Shown: positions 1 to 9,502, numbered from the stretch's first letter. The stretch is DNA of 64,000 bases from Bacillus altitudinis 41KF2b (GCF_000691145.1 NZ_ASJC01000004.1:248001-312000), one strand, 5' to 3'. Notes: a model not told the origin generated them from the letters alone. Numbers and translations are program-made.

Positions 1-8
1 AATACATC

Positions 9-1022
9 TTAGCCCCGTTGTTTGTAATAAGTCAGCGCGAGTGCCAGTGCAAGTACAGATCCTTTCACGATATCCATTGCATAATACGGGACAGACATCA
101 TCACAAGTCCATTTTGTAAAATACCGATGAGCACCGCACCAATAAACGTACCGAATGCGTTTGGTTTACCTGCTCCCATGACTGAAAACCCAATAAAAGC
201 AGCAGCTACCCCATCCATTAAATATGGCGTTCCTGCGTTAATTTCTGCTGTCATCACCCTTGATGCCAGCACGATACCACCGATCGCCGCAAATAAGGCA
301 GACAACAGATATGCTGCGATTTTGTATTTGTTCACATGAATACCAGACAATCGGGCGGCTTCTTTATTTCCACCAATGATATACATCAACCGCCCATGCT
401 TTGTGTAAGTCATAAAAACATGTGCAAAAAGCACAATGGCCGCCATAATCAAAATGATATAGGGGACCTGCCCAATCTTGCTGAAAAAGGCAGGGATGGT
501 GCCAGTTGAAAAAGTACCATCAGGCAGCACCATATTTTCAGAAATGGTCGCACCTTTCGTATAGGTTTGTGCCAGCCCTTGAATGATAAACATCATGGCT
601 AGTGTCATGAGCATATCTGGAATCTTCATTTTGACAATCATCCAAGCATTCAGCAAACCGACAATAAGAGAAGCCGCCAGCGCAGAAAGGATCGCAATGA
701 GTGGGTTTTGCGAGAACCATACAAACATGGAGATCACAATTGCATTTGATAACGTTGCAACTGAACCTACAGATAAATCAAAGCCATTCACTGCTAATGA
801 GATCGTCAGCCCTACTGCAATGATGGTTACAATCGAGATCGATCGTAAAATATTGATGATATTTCCTGACTGTAAAAATGCCGGATTGGCTGCCGCAAAG
901 ACAACAATCAATACGACAATCGTTAAGATGGTGCCATATTGATAAAAGAAATCAAACAGATGAAAGGATGGCCGCTGTTTCTTGATTTGTTGAACTGGGG
1001 CTGAAACTTGTCGTTCACTCAT
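9..1022 (-). CDS. CUT2-family sugar ABC transporter permease
   Basis: Membrane-spanning subunit of an RbsC-like (CUT2) importer. The 337-residue protein has a charged N-terminal tail of about 30 residues, then many hydrophobic helices and the Gly/Ala-rich loop typical of RbsC-type permeases near residues 225-300. The start overlaps the upstream ATPase stop by 4 nt, so the genes are translationally coupled. It is last in a binding protein-ATPase-permease operon behind a SAM-I riboswitch. Family function is sugar uptake. The riboswitch makes methylthioribose (methionine salvage) the most likely substrate; that is inference. Only one permease is present, as is usual for CUT2 systems. Confidence 0.88.
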   Translation of the reverse strand: MSERQVSAPVQQIKKQRPSFHLFDFFYQYGTILTIVVLIVVFAAANPAFLQSGNIINILRSISIVTIIAVGLTISLAVNGFDLSVGSVATLSNAIVISMFVWFSQNPLIAILSALAASLIVGLLNAWMIVKMKIPDMLMTLAMMFIIQGLAQTYTKGATISENMVLPDGTFSTGTIPAFFSKIGQVPYIILIMAAIVLFAHVFMTYTKHGRLMYIIGGNKEAARLSGIHVNKYKIAAYLLSALFAAIGGIVLASRVMTAEINAGTPYLMDGVAAAFIGFSVMGAGKPNAFGTFIGAVLIGILQNGLVMMSVPYYAMDIVKGSVLALALALTYYKQRG

Positions 1023-2515
1023 GATTGTCCTCCTGTTGAATGATATAAAAGCTCTTCTTCAGTCATTGGTGCCGTCATTTCCCGGGCAATGCTGCCATCA
1101 TATAAGACGTATACTCGGTCGGCGATTCCTGCAATTTCTGAAAGCTCACTTGAAGCATAAATAACCGCTTTTCCTCTTTCAGCTAGTTCTGCAATGAGAG
1201 AGAAAATGTCCTTTTTTGCTCCAACGTCTACACCTTTGGTTGGTTCATCAAAGAGATAGACATCCGCCTCAGCCAACAACCATTTTCCAATCGCAATCTT
1301 TTGCTGATTTCCACCAGATAGATGCTTCACCTTCGCTTCAAGAGAAGGTGTCTTGACGCCAAGCCGCTTGACGATTCCATCTGCTGCCTTCCGTTCCTTA
1401 GAACGATGTAAGAAGCTGAACGGCCGTGTAAACGAACGTAGACTTGCAGCTGTTACGTTCCATCCAACAGTTTCTTCTGTTAGAATCCCTTCTTTTCTCC
1501 GTTCTTCAGGCACAAGGGCAATACCCGCTCTCACAGCGTGATGAGGTGACTTGATATGAATGGTTTGACCATGCAGCTGCACAGTGCCTGACTTTTTTTC
1601 TGAGGCGCCGAATAGGGCTTTGCACAATTCTGTTTTACCAGCACCGACTAGTCCTGCAATCCCGAGAATTTCTCCTTTTTTCACATGAAGATGAATGTTG
1701 TTTAATTTATGCTGGTCATGCAACTCTTTCACGTCAAGCACAATCGGTGCATCCTCAAGCGTTGTACGAGATGGGAATTGTTCCTCTAATGGCGCGCCAA
1801 GCATTTCTTCAATGACCTGCTTTGGATCGGTTTCTTTAATGAGGTGTGCCGCCACATCGGTTCCATTCTTCATCACAGTCAGTTCATCACAGATGTTGAA
1901 AATTTCTGGCATGCGATGCGAGATAAAAATGATGCCTGTGCCGTTCTTTTTCAATTGATGAATCATTGAGAATAGCTTGCTTGTTTCTGCATGACTAAGT
2001 GGAGCGGTTGGTTCATCCAAAATTAAAATGCTGCATTTGATCGACACAGCCTTGGCAATGAGCACCATTTGTTTTTCTGCCAGTGTCAAATCACTCACAA
2101 GACGCTTCGTCGAGATGTCAATGTCCATCTCTTTTAACAGCTGTGCTGCCTTGCGGTGAATCTCTTTCCAACGGACGAATGGTTTTTTCTCAATTTCATG
2201 AATCATCATATTTTCGCCAACACTTAAATATGGCACTAGAGCTGTATCCACTTCTTGATGTACGGTCTGCACACCGTATGAGGCCGCATCCTTTGGTGTA
2301 TGAATGGTCGCCTCCTCGCCATTGATGTGGATGGTTCCTTCAAAATGTGAATGAGCACCAGAGAGAACTTTCATTAACGTTGACTTCCCAGCACCGTTAG
2401 CCCCAATCAGGGCATGGACTGTGCCTTTTTTTAATGTGAAATTTGCTTGATCTAACGCTTTGACTCCTGGGAATTCAATCGAGATGTTTTTCATATGAAC
2501 AAGCGGCGTTGTCAT
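1019..2515 (-). CDS. CUT2-family sugar ABC transporter ATP-binding protein (RbsA-like, two ATPase domains)
   Basis: Energises the neighbouring permease. About 498 residues with two tandem ATPase modules. The first has Walker A GANGAGKS, a DLTLAEKQ signature-like segment and ILDEP. The second has a degenerate Walker A (GLVGAGKTE), LSGGNQQK and LFDEPTKG. This asymmetric duplication is characteristic of RbsA/MglA. I start at the ATG at 2515 because GAGAAGGAGG lies just upstream; a longer reading to 2560 has no such site. The stop overlaps the permease start by 4 nt. Riboswitch context suggests a methylthioribose transporter. Confidence 0.9.
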   Translation of the reverse strand: MTTPLVHMKNISIEFPGVKALDQANFTLKKGTVHALIGANGAGKSTLMKVLSGAHSHFEGTIHINGEEATIHTPKDAASYGVQTVHQEVDTALVPYLSVGENMMIHEIEKKPFVRWKEIHRKAAQLLKEMDIDISTKRLVSDLTLAEKQMVLIAKAVSIKCSILILDEPTAPLSHAETSKLFSMIHQLKKNGTGIIFISHRMPEIFNICDELTVMKNGTDVAAHLIKETDPKQVIEEMLGAPLEEQFPSRTTLEDAPIVLDVKELHDQHKLNNIHLHVKKGEILGIAGLVGAGKTELCKALFGASEKKSGTVQLHGQTIHIKSPHHAVRAGIALVPEERRKEGILTEETVGWNVTAASLRSFTRPFSFLHRSKERKAADGIVKRLGVKTPSLEAKVKHLSGGNQQKIAIGKWLLAEADVYLFDEPTKGVDVGAKKDIFSLIAELAERGKAVIYASSELSEIAGIADRVYVLYDGSIAREMTAPMTEEELLYHSTGGQS

Positions 2516-2587
2516 AGGTGTCCTCCTTCTCTCCTGATCGTCAATTGAAAAACGAAACACCCTCTATGAAAAGAGAGTGCACGTGGT

Positions 2588-3706
2588 TTATTTTGCATAA
2601 TGCTTCTTCAAGGTCTTCATCCAGTCTTCTTCAAAAGCAGTCGAAGAACCGAATCCTTTTACTTCATCTGCAAGATTGACCATATTGATGGCCTTTCCTG
2701 CATCCTGAAGCTGCTTTTGTGAAATGAGAGAGGCCTCAAGGTCATAGGAAGATGGCGTTTTCTCGCCAGCTAGTTTCTTCGCAAGAATCCTTACGTCAAT
2801 TGCGCCAATGAGCTTCGGATCGACAGCGGCAGTGTACTTCCAAGGACTGTCTTTCGCAGTCATTTCTTGCAGATCGGCATTAGACACATCAATACCGTAT
2901 ATTTTCACTTCGGTTCTTCCTGCTTCTTTCAAAGCTCTTGCGGCACCAATCGCAAATGCATCCCACGTGGCAAAGATCGCATCCAGTTTACCCTTTGGAT
3001 ATTTATTTAGCATAGCCGCAACCGCATTTTGTGTTTGAACTGATGTATCAGAGGCCGCAACGCCAAATCGGTCAAGTTCCTTGATCCCTGTATGCTGTTT
3101 GAGCGTTTCTTGGTACACCTTGTTTCGTCTCACCATTGGAGGGAATCCGTCTACCCAAAGATACGCAATATTTGCTTTCCCTTTAAAATCAGCCACGAGT
3201 GCATCTAATGATTTTTTCGCTAATTGCTCGTCATCTTGAGACGTCACTGTGACTCCTTTGATATCCTTCAGCTTCGGATTTGAATCAAACGCCACAACTG
3301 GAATGCCTTTCGCTGTGATCTTTTTCACATCAGCGACGGTCGCCTCATCATCCCCATGAGAGATGATAAAGCCATCATAGTTTTCTTCTAGTGCTTGAGA
3401 AATGGCATCATGAAACTTCGCCGTATCACCATTTGCCGTGTAGACATCTACTGTAAAGCCTAGCGCTTCCCCTTCTGCCTTCGTTCCTGCTAAAAACTGA
3501 GCAGTATGATCGTCCCCGCCAATTTTACGGATGACTTTAATTTTTGCTCCCTGTCCTTTTGCAAATCGCTTCGGGACATTGTCAAAGGAGACCTTTTCGT
3601 TTGCATTAGCCTTTGAGCCTGCGCTTGATCCCGTACCGCAACCAGATAATAGCACGGTCAGGACCGTCAATAATACAAGAGATGATGTCCAATATTTACG
3701 TTTCAT
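2588..3706 (-). CDS. Substrate-binding lipoprotein of the CUT2-type ABC transporter
   Basis: Periplasmic-binding-protein-like receptor anchored to the outer face of the membrane. 372 residues with a lipoprotein signal peptide and a lipobox ending LLSGC at about residue 23. A peripla_BP_4-type fold follows, with two lobes recognisable by the GFIISHGDD and IYGIDVSNADL segments, as in ribose or AI-2 receptors. The ATG is preceded by GAGGAGGA. It is the first gene after the SAM-I riboswitch and its terminator. That control implies expression when S-adenosylmethionine is low, so the ligand is probably a methionine-salvage sugar such as methylthioribose rather than ribose. The ligand is inferred, not seen. 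Confidence 0.88.
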   Translation of the reverse strand: MKRKYWTSSLVLLTVLTVLLSGCGTGSSAGSKANANEKVSFDNVPKRFAKGQGAKIKVIRKIGGDDHTAQFLAGTKAEGEALGFTVDVYTANGDTAKFHDAISQALEENYDGFIISHGDDEATVADVKKITAKGIPVVAFDSNPKLKDIKGVTVTSQDDEQLAKKSLDALVADFKGKANIAYLWVDGFPPMVRRNKVYQETLKQHTGIKELDRFGVAASDTSVQTQNAVAAMLNKYPKGKLDAIFATWDAFAIGAARALKEAGRTEVKIYGIDVSNADLQEMTAKDSPWKYTAAVDPKLIGAIDVRILAKKLAGEKTPSSYDLEASLISQKQLQDAGKAINMVNLADEVKGFGSSTAFEEDWMKTLKKHYAK

Positions 3707-3808
3707 TGCTGTTCCTCCTCAAGTTGTTTTATTTTTCACATCGGAAAACTAGGTAAAAAAGTGGAAATATGCCTGTGAACCCCGTCGTTTGATTCTCAAA
3801 AAAGAGAT

Positions 3809-3840
3809 CAAAAAAAGCCTCTCTTGATAAAGAGAGGCTT
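3809..3840 (-). terminator. Riboswitch-controlled intrinsic terminator
   Basis: On the minus strand AAGCCTCTCTT and AAGAGAGGCTT form a stem with a short TATC-type loop followed by seven T. It lies between the SAM-I aptamer and the binding-protein gene, and its 5' arm is complementary to the aptamer 3' P1 strand. Confidence 0.92.
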
Positions 3841-3879
3841 GATCACCGTTGCATGAAACATGTATCGGGAAGTCTTCCT

Positions 3880-3990
3880 CTCTTATCTGTCAAAGCTGTA
3901 ACAGCTTTGCAGGAATTAGCACCAATTTCTTAAATAGAAACGGTTGCTGGGCGTCATAGGGCCAGTCCCTCTGCCTCTCTTGATAAGAGA
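3880..3990 (-). ncRNA. SAM-I (S-box) riboswitch
   Basis: Read on the minus strand, the leader has the S-box landmarks in order: the P1 5' strand with AGAGAGG, GAGGGACTGGCCC, GCCCAGCAACC, a variable hairpin, GGTGCTAATTCC, and the P1 3' strand GATAAGAG. The 3' P1 strand can also pair with the 5' arm of the downstream terminator (CCTCTCTTTATC). That gives the expected antiterminator: SAM binding should favour P1 and termination. Confidence 0.95.
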
Positions 3991-4028
3991 TCCGTTATGA
4001 AATTTGTTTTAGTTGAAATGTCTTCTTT

Positions 4029-4057
4029 ACTTTAATGTGATGTCTCATCAATGTCAA
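4029..4057 (-). promoter_or_regulatory. Sigma-A promoter of the riboswitch transcript
   Basis: The minus strand shows TTGACA (4052-4057), a 17-nt spacer and TAAAGT (4029-4034), placed about 40 nt before the start of the S-box aptamer. Confidence 0.75.
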
Positions 4058-4106
4058 TGACTTTTTTGAAAATTTCTAAAATGATCATTTGCACCGAATG
4101 CCTTGT

Positions 4107-5534
4107 TTAACTGCCGATGATTTTCTTAGCAGGTGATGATGCCTTAAGACGGAAATCATATTTTTTCTCATTCACATATTGGGGATTGAGGTGTGCTGAT
4201 CCTTTATCTTGACCGCTTTTCGAGCGATACGTTTTGTAGCCTTCCATCCATTTCCCTCGCCATACCCACTGAGAGGCTTTTGCACCTTTGCGGTCATCGT
4301 AGACATTCTTTTGGAATGTATTCTTCTTGTTCACTTCGTAGAGATTCACGACTAAGTAATGAGAGGCACTGGCTGTCATGATATTATTCGTGATTCGATT
4401 GTTCACCGATTGATATTGCATGAGCAATTGACCGCCTTCTAAGCCGGCTGTGTCATTTTTGTACAAAATGTTATGGGAGATGGTCGTGTTTGTCGTTCCG
4501 CCGCGCTTCTTGTCATATCCGCCAATTGAGATGCCTGTATAACGGTTTAAATATACTTGATTGTGCTCAATGCGAATGCGTTCGGCCATCTTCCCTTTAT
4601 GTTCACTTGTGACCTCAATCCCAAGGTCATTATGATGGCTAATGTTATGATCAATCACGATGTCTTTCCCGCCATCCACATAGATTCCTCCTGCGGAGAT
4701 GTCCTTGCCGTACGCTGGATTCCCAACACTCGTAATCTCATAAACTTTGTTTCTAGATACGACACCATTTCTCACTTGATCATACTTTTTAGAAGGTGCG
4801 ACATTCTCAAAACCAATTAAATCAATCCCGATATTGTCCGTATGCCGGACTGTATTATGTGTCACGCGGAATTTTTTAACGTTTCCGTTTAGCACAAGGG
4901 CTTCACTAAAACCTAGTTTTAACTTTTCCACAGTGTTTCCTTTGATTTTGATGTCTTCAATGGCTGCAGGTGCTTTCGTTCCATAGACCGCAATGCCATG
5001 AGCATTCCCATTTTGATGTGTCGTCTGAATGTCGTACACACGGTTGTTAAGCAGTTTGACGCCTTTGCCGCTTCCTGTGATGAATATACCGATGGGTGTC
5101 ACATCTTCTTGATTCGTTTTAATATGACCGACTGTCAGCCCTTTCAGGGTGATATAGCTTTTTTGATCAATCTTCACAAGACCACCGTCTGCTTGATTTC
5201 CTTTAAGAGATGCTCCGCTAATGACAGGCTTCTCTTTTCCATACGCTTGAAAAACAACTGGTGCTTTCTTTGTTCCAGAATGACGGACAATCAATTTCTC
5301 TTTGTATGTACCGCCTCTCATATAAACTGTTGTCCCAGCTTTCGCGATACTTGCCGCTTTTTTCAGCGTACGGAAAGGCTTTTGCTTTGTCCCTGGATGT
5401 TTGTCGTTCCCATTTGCTGCGACGTAATAGGCAGTACCTTGCTTCGCACCAGCCTCCTCCGTCATCGCTTGACAGCCAAAACTAATGGCGGTCATCAATA
5501 AAATCAATAAGGTGCCTGATATCATTCGTTTCAT
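4107..5534 (-). CDS. Secreted right-handed beta-helix protein, PL9 pectate-lyase-like
   Basis: 475 residues with an N-terminal export signal (hydrophobic residues 6-22). The signal ends near SFGC, a poor lipobox, so secretion or lipidation is uncertain. The mature N-terminus has YYVAANGNDKHPGT followed by PFRTLKKA, the opening DUF1565/PL9 signature. The body is a long series of parallel beta-helix coils rich in Asn (HNIS, NNIM, NRITNN). Polysaccharide lyases of family 9 and other carbohydrate-active beta-helix proteins look like this; pectate lyase activity is a family-level guess. RBS GGGAG lies 11 nt upstream of the ATG. A cre-like site lies about 220 bp upstream. The separate PL1 pectate lyase at 19.1 kb supports pectin use. 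Confidence 0.7.
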   Translation of the reverse strand: MKRMISGTLLILLMTAISFGCQAMTEEAGAKQGTAYYVAANGNDKHPGTKQKPFRTLKKAASIAKAGTTVYMRGGTYKEKLIVRHSGTKKAPVVFQAYGKEKPVISGASLKGNQADGGLVKIDQKSYITLKGLTVGHIKTNQEDVTPIGIFITGSGKGVKLLNNRVYDIQTTHQNGNAHGIAVYGTKAPAAIEDIKIKGNTVEKLKLGFSEALVLNGNVKKFRVTHNTVRHTDNIGIDLIGFENVAPSKKYDQVRNGVVSRNKVYEITSVGNPAYGKDISAGGIYVDGGKDIVIDHNISHHNDLGIEVTSEHKGKMAERIRIEHNQVYLNRYTGISIGGYDKKRGGTTNTTISHNILYKNDTAGLEGGQLLMQYQSVNNRITNNIMTASASHYLVVNLYEVNKKNTFQKNVYDDRKGAKASQWVWRGKWMEGYKTYRSKSGQDKGSAHLNPQYVNEKKYDFRLKASSPAKKIIGS

Positions 5535-5756
5535 CTCGTTGTTTGCTCCCTTCCACTCTCTTCTACCTTTATCGGTTAAAAAAAAGAGGATTAAAATATG
5601 GCAATGCCCCTTGCAATGTACTAGTCAAAAGGTGTATGGTTGAAAGAATATCTTACAGGAAAACAAATCGCTTTTAAATTGTCAGATTAATCAGTTAATA
5701 ATGAAATTGGATTTTATTTCTAAGGGGAAACTTCAGTAAAACCACGACAGAGAGGA

Positions 5757-5770
5757 GGAAAGCGCTTTAA
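5757..5770. promoter_or_regulatory. Candidate CcpA (cre) site
   Basis: GGAAAGCGCTTTAA matches the cre consensus TGWAANCGNTNWCA with two mismatches. It lies in the 359-bp divergent region between the beta-helix protein and ilvK, so either gene could be the target. Confidence 0.4.
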
Positions 5771-5858
5771 CAGATTTTTCTTGTCTGAATTCCAGAAAAC
5801 CTATTGCTAATATTTTGTGAAGGTATAGAATAGAATCATAATTATTTCATATTATTAG

Positions 5859-5873
5859 AATTTTCAAATAATC
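5859..5873 (+). promoter_or_regulatory. Candidate CodY box upstream of ilvK
   Basis: AATTTTCAAATAATC matches the 15-base CodY motif AATTTTCWGAAAATT at 12 positions, and lies 20 bp before the ilvK start. Branched-chain aminotransferase genes are known CodY targets in Bacillus. Confidence 0.5.
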
Positions 5874-5893
5874 AAACAGCAAGGAGATTTACG

Positions 5894-6985
5894 ATGCCAA
5901 AACAACCCATCCGCGTTGAACTTAGTTCAACAAAAAAACCAAAACCTCAATCTGATCAACTTGAATTCGGAAAAATCTTCACAGACCACATGTTTGTGAT
6001 GGATTATTCAATTGATAAAGGCTGGTATGATCCGAGAATTATTCCTTATCAGGCGATTCCAATGGACCCAGCTTCTATGGTTTATCATTATGGCCAATCT
6101 GTTTTTGAAGGCTTGAAGGCGTATGTGTCTGAGGATCAAAAGATTCTTTTATTCCGTCCCGAAAAAAATATGGAACGCTTAAACAGATCAAATGACCGCC
6201 TATGTATCCCGCAAATTGATACAGAAACGGTTTTAGAAGGCTTAAATGAACTCATTCGCATTGATAAGGATTGGGTACCTGATGCAGAGGGCACTTCTTT
6301 GTATATTCGTCCATTCATTATTTCTACTGAGCCCTATTTAGGTGTTGCACCGTCAAGCACCTATAAGCTGATCATCATTTTATCTCCAGTAGGTTCTTAT
6401 TATAAAGAAGGCATCCATCCGGTCAAAATTGCGGTGGAAAACGAATTTGTCCGCGCTGTTAAGGGCGGAACAGGAAATGCCAAAACAGCTGGAAACTATG
6501 CATCAAGCCTGAAAGCACAGCAAGTTGCTGAAACGAAAGGATTTTCACAAGTCCTGTGGCTTGATGGCATCGAGAAAAAGTACATTGAAGAAGTCGGCAG
6601 TATGAATATCTTCTTTAAAATCAACGGAGAAATCGTGACGCCTGAACTGAACGGCAGCATTTTAGAAGGGATCACACGGAATTCTGTGCTTGAGCTGTTA
6701 AAGCATTGGGAAATCCCTGTGACAGAACGTAAAATTTCAATTGATGAGTTAATCGAAGCACATCAGTCAGGTGAACTTGAAGAAATCTTCGGAACAGGAA
6801 CGGCAGCCGTCATTTCTCCTGTCGGTGAATTAATTTATCACGATCAGCCATACGTCATTCAAAATGGTCAAACAGGCGAAGTATCGAAGAAATTGTACGA
6901 AGCGATTACCGGAATCCAAAAAGGAACTCAGCCAGACATCTTCGGCTGGACAGTAGAAGTCGATTCGGTCGTCAAGCAGGCATAA
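5894..6985 (+). CDS. ilvK: Branched-chain amino acid aminotransferase (IlvK/YwaA type)
   Basis: PLP-dependent fold-type IV transaminase interconverting leucine, isoleucine or valine with the 2-oxo acids, using 2-oxoglutarate/glutamate. 363 residues, the length of B. subtilis IlvK. The PLP lysine is expected at K197 in GNAKTAGNYA. Other family segments are VFEGLKAY (70-77), SLYIRPF (135-141), EVGSMNIFF and GTGTAAVISPVG near the C-terminus. RBS AAGGAG precedes the ATG. It is monocistronic, with an intrinsic terminator directly downstream. A CodY-like box overlaps the region just before the gene. Confidence 0.95.
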   Translation: MPKQPIRVELSSTKKPKPQSDQLEFGKIFTDHMFVMDYSIDKGWYDPRIIPYQAIPMDPASMVYHYGQSVFEGLKAYVSEDQKILLFRPEKNMERLNRSNDRLCIPQIDTETVLEGLNELIRIDKDWVPDAEGTSLYIRPFIISTEPYLGVAPSSTYKLIIILSPVGSYYKEGIHPVKIAVENEFVRAVKGGTGNAKTAGNYASSLKAQQVAETKGFSQVLWLDGIEKKYIEEVGSMNIFFKINGEIVTPELNGSILEGITRNSVLELLKHWEIPVTERKISIDELIEAHQSGELEEIFGTGTAAVISPVGELIYHDQPYVIQNGQTGEVSKKLYEAITGIQKGTQPDIFGWTVEVDSVVKQA

Positions 6986-6992
6986 GCAAGCG

Positions 6993-7027
6993 AAAGAACC
7001 TTTCATTTGATGAAGGGTTCTTTTTTG
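6993..7027 (+). terminator. Intrinsic terminator of ilvK
   Basis: AAAGAACCTTTCA and TGAAGGGTTCTTTTTT form a long stem with a short loop and a T tract just after the ilvK stop. Confidence 0.9.
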
Positions 7028-7095
7028 TTTCTTTATCTCCTCCATTACCTCATAATGGAAAATACGGATCTATTCCACACTTAAGGAGTGATGGT

Positions 7096-7290
7096 ATGTT
7101 TTTTACTTATTTACTAGCGTTCTTAGGGATTTGCATCGGATCAATCATCATCGCTACAGGTTTCGATGATTCATCGTTCTTCACCCGTTTTCTATTTAAG
7201 TTTCTCGGGATTTCTATCCTCGTTCTTTCCATTACTTTTGTAAAAGTGAGGCGAAAGAGGTTACGCAACAAAAAGGCGAAAAAGACTTAG
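7096..7290 (+). CDS. Small membrane protein of unknown function
   Basis: 64 residues. Two hydrophobic segments (about 2-21 and 30-49) are separated by a short DDSSFF loop, followed by a strongly basic tail (VRRKRLRNKKAKK). AAGGAGTG precedes the ATG. It stands alone between the ilvK terminator and a convergent membrane-protein gene. The basic tail predicts a cytoplasmic C-terminus. I do not recognise a family. Confidence 0.6.
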   Translation: MFFTYLLAFLGICIGSIIIATGFDDSSFFTRFLFKFLGISILVLSITFVKVRRKRLRNKKAKKT

Positions 7291-7308
7291 ATGTCCATCA
7301 GCCTCTCA

Positions 7309-7707
7309 TCAAATCGTGCACCAAAACAAGACCGATATCCCCACAATGGCCCCTGCATATATCCACTGTTTCCCTTTGATACTCCGCTTTCTCTCGATCA
7401 GTAAAAAGATCTCTGGTAAAAAGACGATGATGATTTCTAGGATAAAAACAAGATGATAAACTGGCGGCATTGGCTGAAAATCAAAGTCTCTTTCATCCCC
7501 ACCGATGGTTGCGAAATACATTAACAGATTGGTTACTGGAATGGTAAAACAAACGAGCAAGCGGAGAACATACATCCACACATCCTGTCTATGCCGAATC
7601 AGGCCAATAAATGAAGCAATGATTCCATACAAAAACAAAACCACTGTGCCGTAACTAAGTAGAGGTTGAACGATAAAGCCGTAAAGCATTAACCCAATTG
7701 CCACCAT
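7309..7707 (-). CDS. Multi-pass membrane protein of unknown function
   Basis: 132 residues with about four predicted transmembrane helices (roughly 3-33, 44-66, 80-104, 113-131). A basic loop RHRQD follows the first hairpin and an acidic stretch GGDERDFDFQ precedes the third helix. RBS AAAGGACGG lies upstream of the ATG. It converges on the small membrane protein gene with only 18 bp between stops. No catalytic motif is seen and I do not recognise the family. Confidence 0.6.
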   Translation of the reverse strand: MVAIGLMLYGFIVQPLLSYGTVVLFLYGIIASFIGLIRHRQDVWMYVLRLLVCFTIPVTNLLMYFATIGGDERDFDFQPMPPVYHLVFILEIIIVFLPEIFLLIERKRSIKGKQWIYAGAIVGISVLFWCTI

Positions 7708-7791
7708 ATTCTAACCGTCCTTTCTGTGAAGCAGTACATGTTGTTTTTTCTATCATACACTGCTTTCTCCAGTTTCCATATGAAAAAATCA

Positions 7792-7816
7792 TAAAAAACG
7801 ACCCCATTAAGGGGCC
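7792..7816 (-). terminator. Intrinsic terminator of the lic operon
   Basis: On the minus strand GGCCCC-TTAAT-GGGGTC is followed by GTTTTTT, just after the licH stop. Confidence 0.85.
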
Positions 7817-7824
7817 ATTTTATT

Positions 7825-9153
7825 TTAAGCATTCACTGATTTGAAGAACTGCGGTAAATATTCACGGTGCGCTTCAAGCATTTCATCTAAGATTTGCTTT
7901 GCAATTTCATCAGATGGAACGAGTGGATTGATGGTCATGGCGACAAGAGCCGTCTCGTAATCTCCTGTCACAGCTGCTTCAGCTGCCACACGCTCGAAGG
8001 ACTTGATTTGTTGAACGAGTCCTCTCACAGCCACAGGCAGATCACCTGTCGCGATTGGTTTCGGTCCGTCCTTTGTAATGATACAGTTCACTTCAACCGC
8101 TGATTCGGCCGGAATGCTAGCAATCGCTCCTCTGTTCACTGTGTTTACCGGTTGAATGTCATGTTTATCATTGTAGATGGAGCTGATCAAATTACATGCT
8201 GCATCGCTGTAATAAGCCCCGCCTCTTTTTTCGAGCTGCGGCGGTTTAATCGATAAATCTGGGTCTTTATATAACTCAAATAGTTCATGCTCGACTTGCT
8301 GCACAACCTCTGCTCTTGTTCCTTTTTCTTGAGCCGCTTTTTGTTCTTCCTCCAGCATATCTTTCGTTTTATAGTAATAACGATGATACGGACATGGAAT
8401 GACCCCTAAGCCTTTGACGAAAGAAGGCTCCCAGTTTTTCGCTTCAATATTCCTCATGGACCACTGGCTATTTGGATTTCCTAATTCATCGAGCACTTGA
8501 TCCATAATGCTGACCCCGTCTAAATACACATCTAAGCCATAGACCATGTGATTGAGGCCTGCAAATTGTACTTCAATGCGTTTGACATCGACATCCAGCG
8601 CTTTTGCAATGCCCATTTTGATTCCAATCGGCACATTGCATAGACCGACCACTTTTTTCAGATTCGTGTAGCGTAACACCGCCTCTGTGACCATGCCCGC
8701 TGGATTTGTAAAGTTCACCAGCCAAGCATCTGGGCAAAGCTCTTCCATATCCTTCACGATGTCTAGAATGACTGGAATGGTGCGTAGACCTTTAAATAAC
8801 CCGCCTGGACCATTCGTTTCCTGTCCAATGACGCCATATTTAAGCGGGATTCTTTCATCCTTGGCTCTGGCTTCGAGCAGTCCTACACGAAATTGTGTCG
8901 TGACAAAGTCCGCATCTTTCAGAGCTGCCCGGCGGTCAAGGGTGAGGTGCACTTCAATCGGCAAACCCGCTTTTTCAACCATACGTTTTGCAAGAGCACC
9001 CACGATGTTCAACTTTTCCTGACCTGCTTCAATATCCACAAGCCATAATTCCTTTACAGGCAATTCTTGATATCGTTTAATAAACCCTTCGACGAGCTCA
9101 GGCGTATAGCTTGATCCACCGCCTATTGTGACAATTTTGATTCCGTCTTTCAT
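7825..9153 (-). CDS. licH: 6-phospho-beta-glucosidase, GH4 family (LicH)
   Basis: Hydrolyses the phosphorylated disaccharide delivered by the lichenan/cellobiose PTS to glucose and glucose-6-phosphate. GH4 enzymes use NAD+ and Mn2+ in an oxidation-elimination mechanism. 442 residues. N-terminal Rossmann motif [33 protein letters not shown] with the metal-binding Cys; and GLNHMVYG with the conserved Asn-His. RBS GGAGG precedes the ATG. The start overlaps the licA stop by 4 nt (ATGA). It is the last gene of licB-licC-licA-licH. Confidence 0.94.
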   Translation of the reverse strand: MKDGIKIVTIGGGSSYTPELVEGFIKRYQELPVKELWLVDIEAGQEKLNIVGALAKRMVEKAGLPIEVHLTLDRRAALKDADFVTTQFRVGLLEARAKDERIPLKYGVIGQETNGPGGLFKGLRTIPVILDIVKDMEELCPDAWLVNFTNPAGMVTEAVLRYTNLKKVVGLCNVPIGIKMGIAKALDVDVKRIEVQFAGLNHMVYGLDVYLDGVSIMDQVLDELGNPNSQWSMRNIEAKNWEPSFVKGLGVIPCPYHRYYYKTKDMLEEEQKAAQEKGTRAEVVQQVEHELFELYKDPDLSIKPPQLEKRGGAYYSDAACNLISSIYNDKHDIQPVNTVNRGAIASIPAESAVEVNCIITKDGPKPIATGDLPVAVRGLVQQIKSFERVAAEAAVTGDYETALVAMTINPLVPSDEIAKQILDEMLEAHREYLPQFFKSVNA

Positions 9154-9476
9154 GAATTGACACCTCCGAATTGCTTCATTTTTTCATGGAGCTCAATGAT
9201 TTCAGCTGCAAGCTCCTTGACGGTCATTGCGTTCATCAGATGATCCTGTGCATGAATCATCAAGAGACTGACGTCGGTTTTCTCTCCTCTGATTTCTCCT
9301 TGGATCAGCTCTGTCTGTGCGTGATGCGCCTCATTTAACGCGTCTTGTGCTTCCTGCAATTTTTGCTTCGCCTCATCAAAATTACCTTGCTTTGCACATG
9401 TAATGGCCTCCATGGCCGAGCTTCTACCATTACCACCGTGCAAGATGAGTTGAAACACAATTTGTTCCATTTCCAT
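9150..9476 (-). CDS. licA: PTS lichenan/cellobiose-specific EIIA component (LicA)
   Basis: Soluble phosphotransferase carrying phosphate from HPr to the EIIB protein. About 108 residues, a Lac-family all-helical EIIA. Recognisable segments are [18 protein letters not shown] and the C-terminal [13 protein letters not shown], which contains the expected phosphorylated His and the trimer metal-site Asp. I prefer the ATG at 9476, spaced about 9 nt from GGGGG; the ATG at 9485 abuts that site. It overlaps licH by 4 nt. Confidence 0.92.
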   Translation of the reverse strand: MEMEQIVFQLILHGGNGRSSAMEAITCAKQGNFDEAKQKLQEAQDALNEAHHAQTELIQGEIRGEKTDVSLLMIHAQDHLMNAMTVKELAAEIIELHEKMKQFGGVNS

Positions 9477-9502
9477 CGGCCGCATCCCCCTTGTTCCCTC
9501 TA

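Noticed and set aside
4998..5501. 167-codon plus-strand ORF opposite the beta-helix gene
   Set aside because: Cys/Arg/Phe-rich antisense reading of a conserved secreted protein; no suitable RBS.
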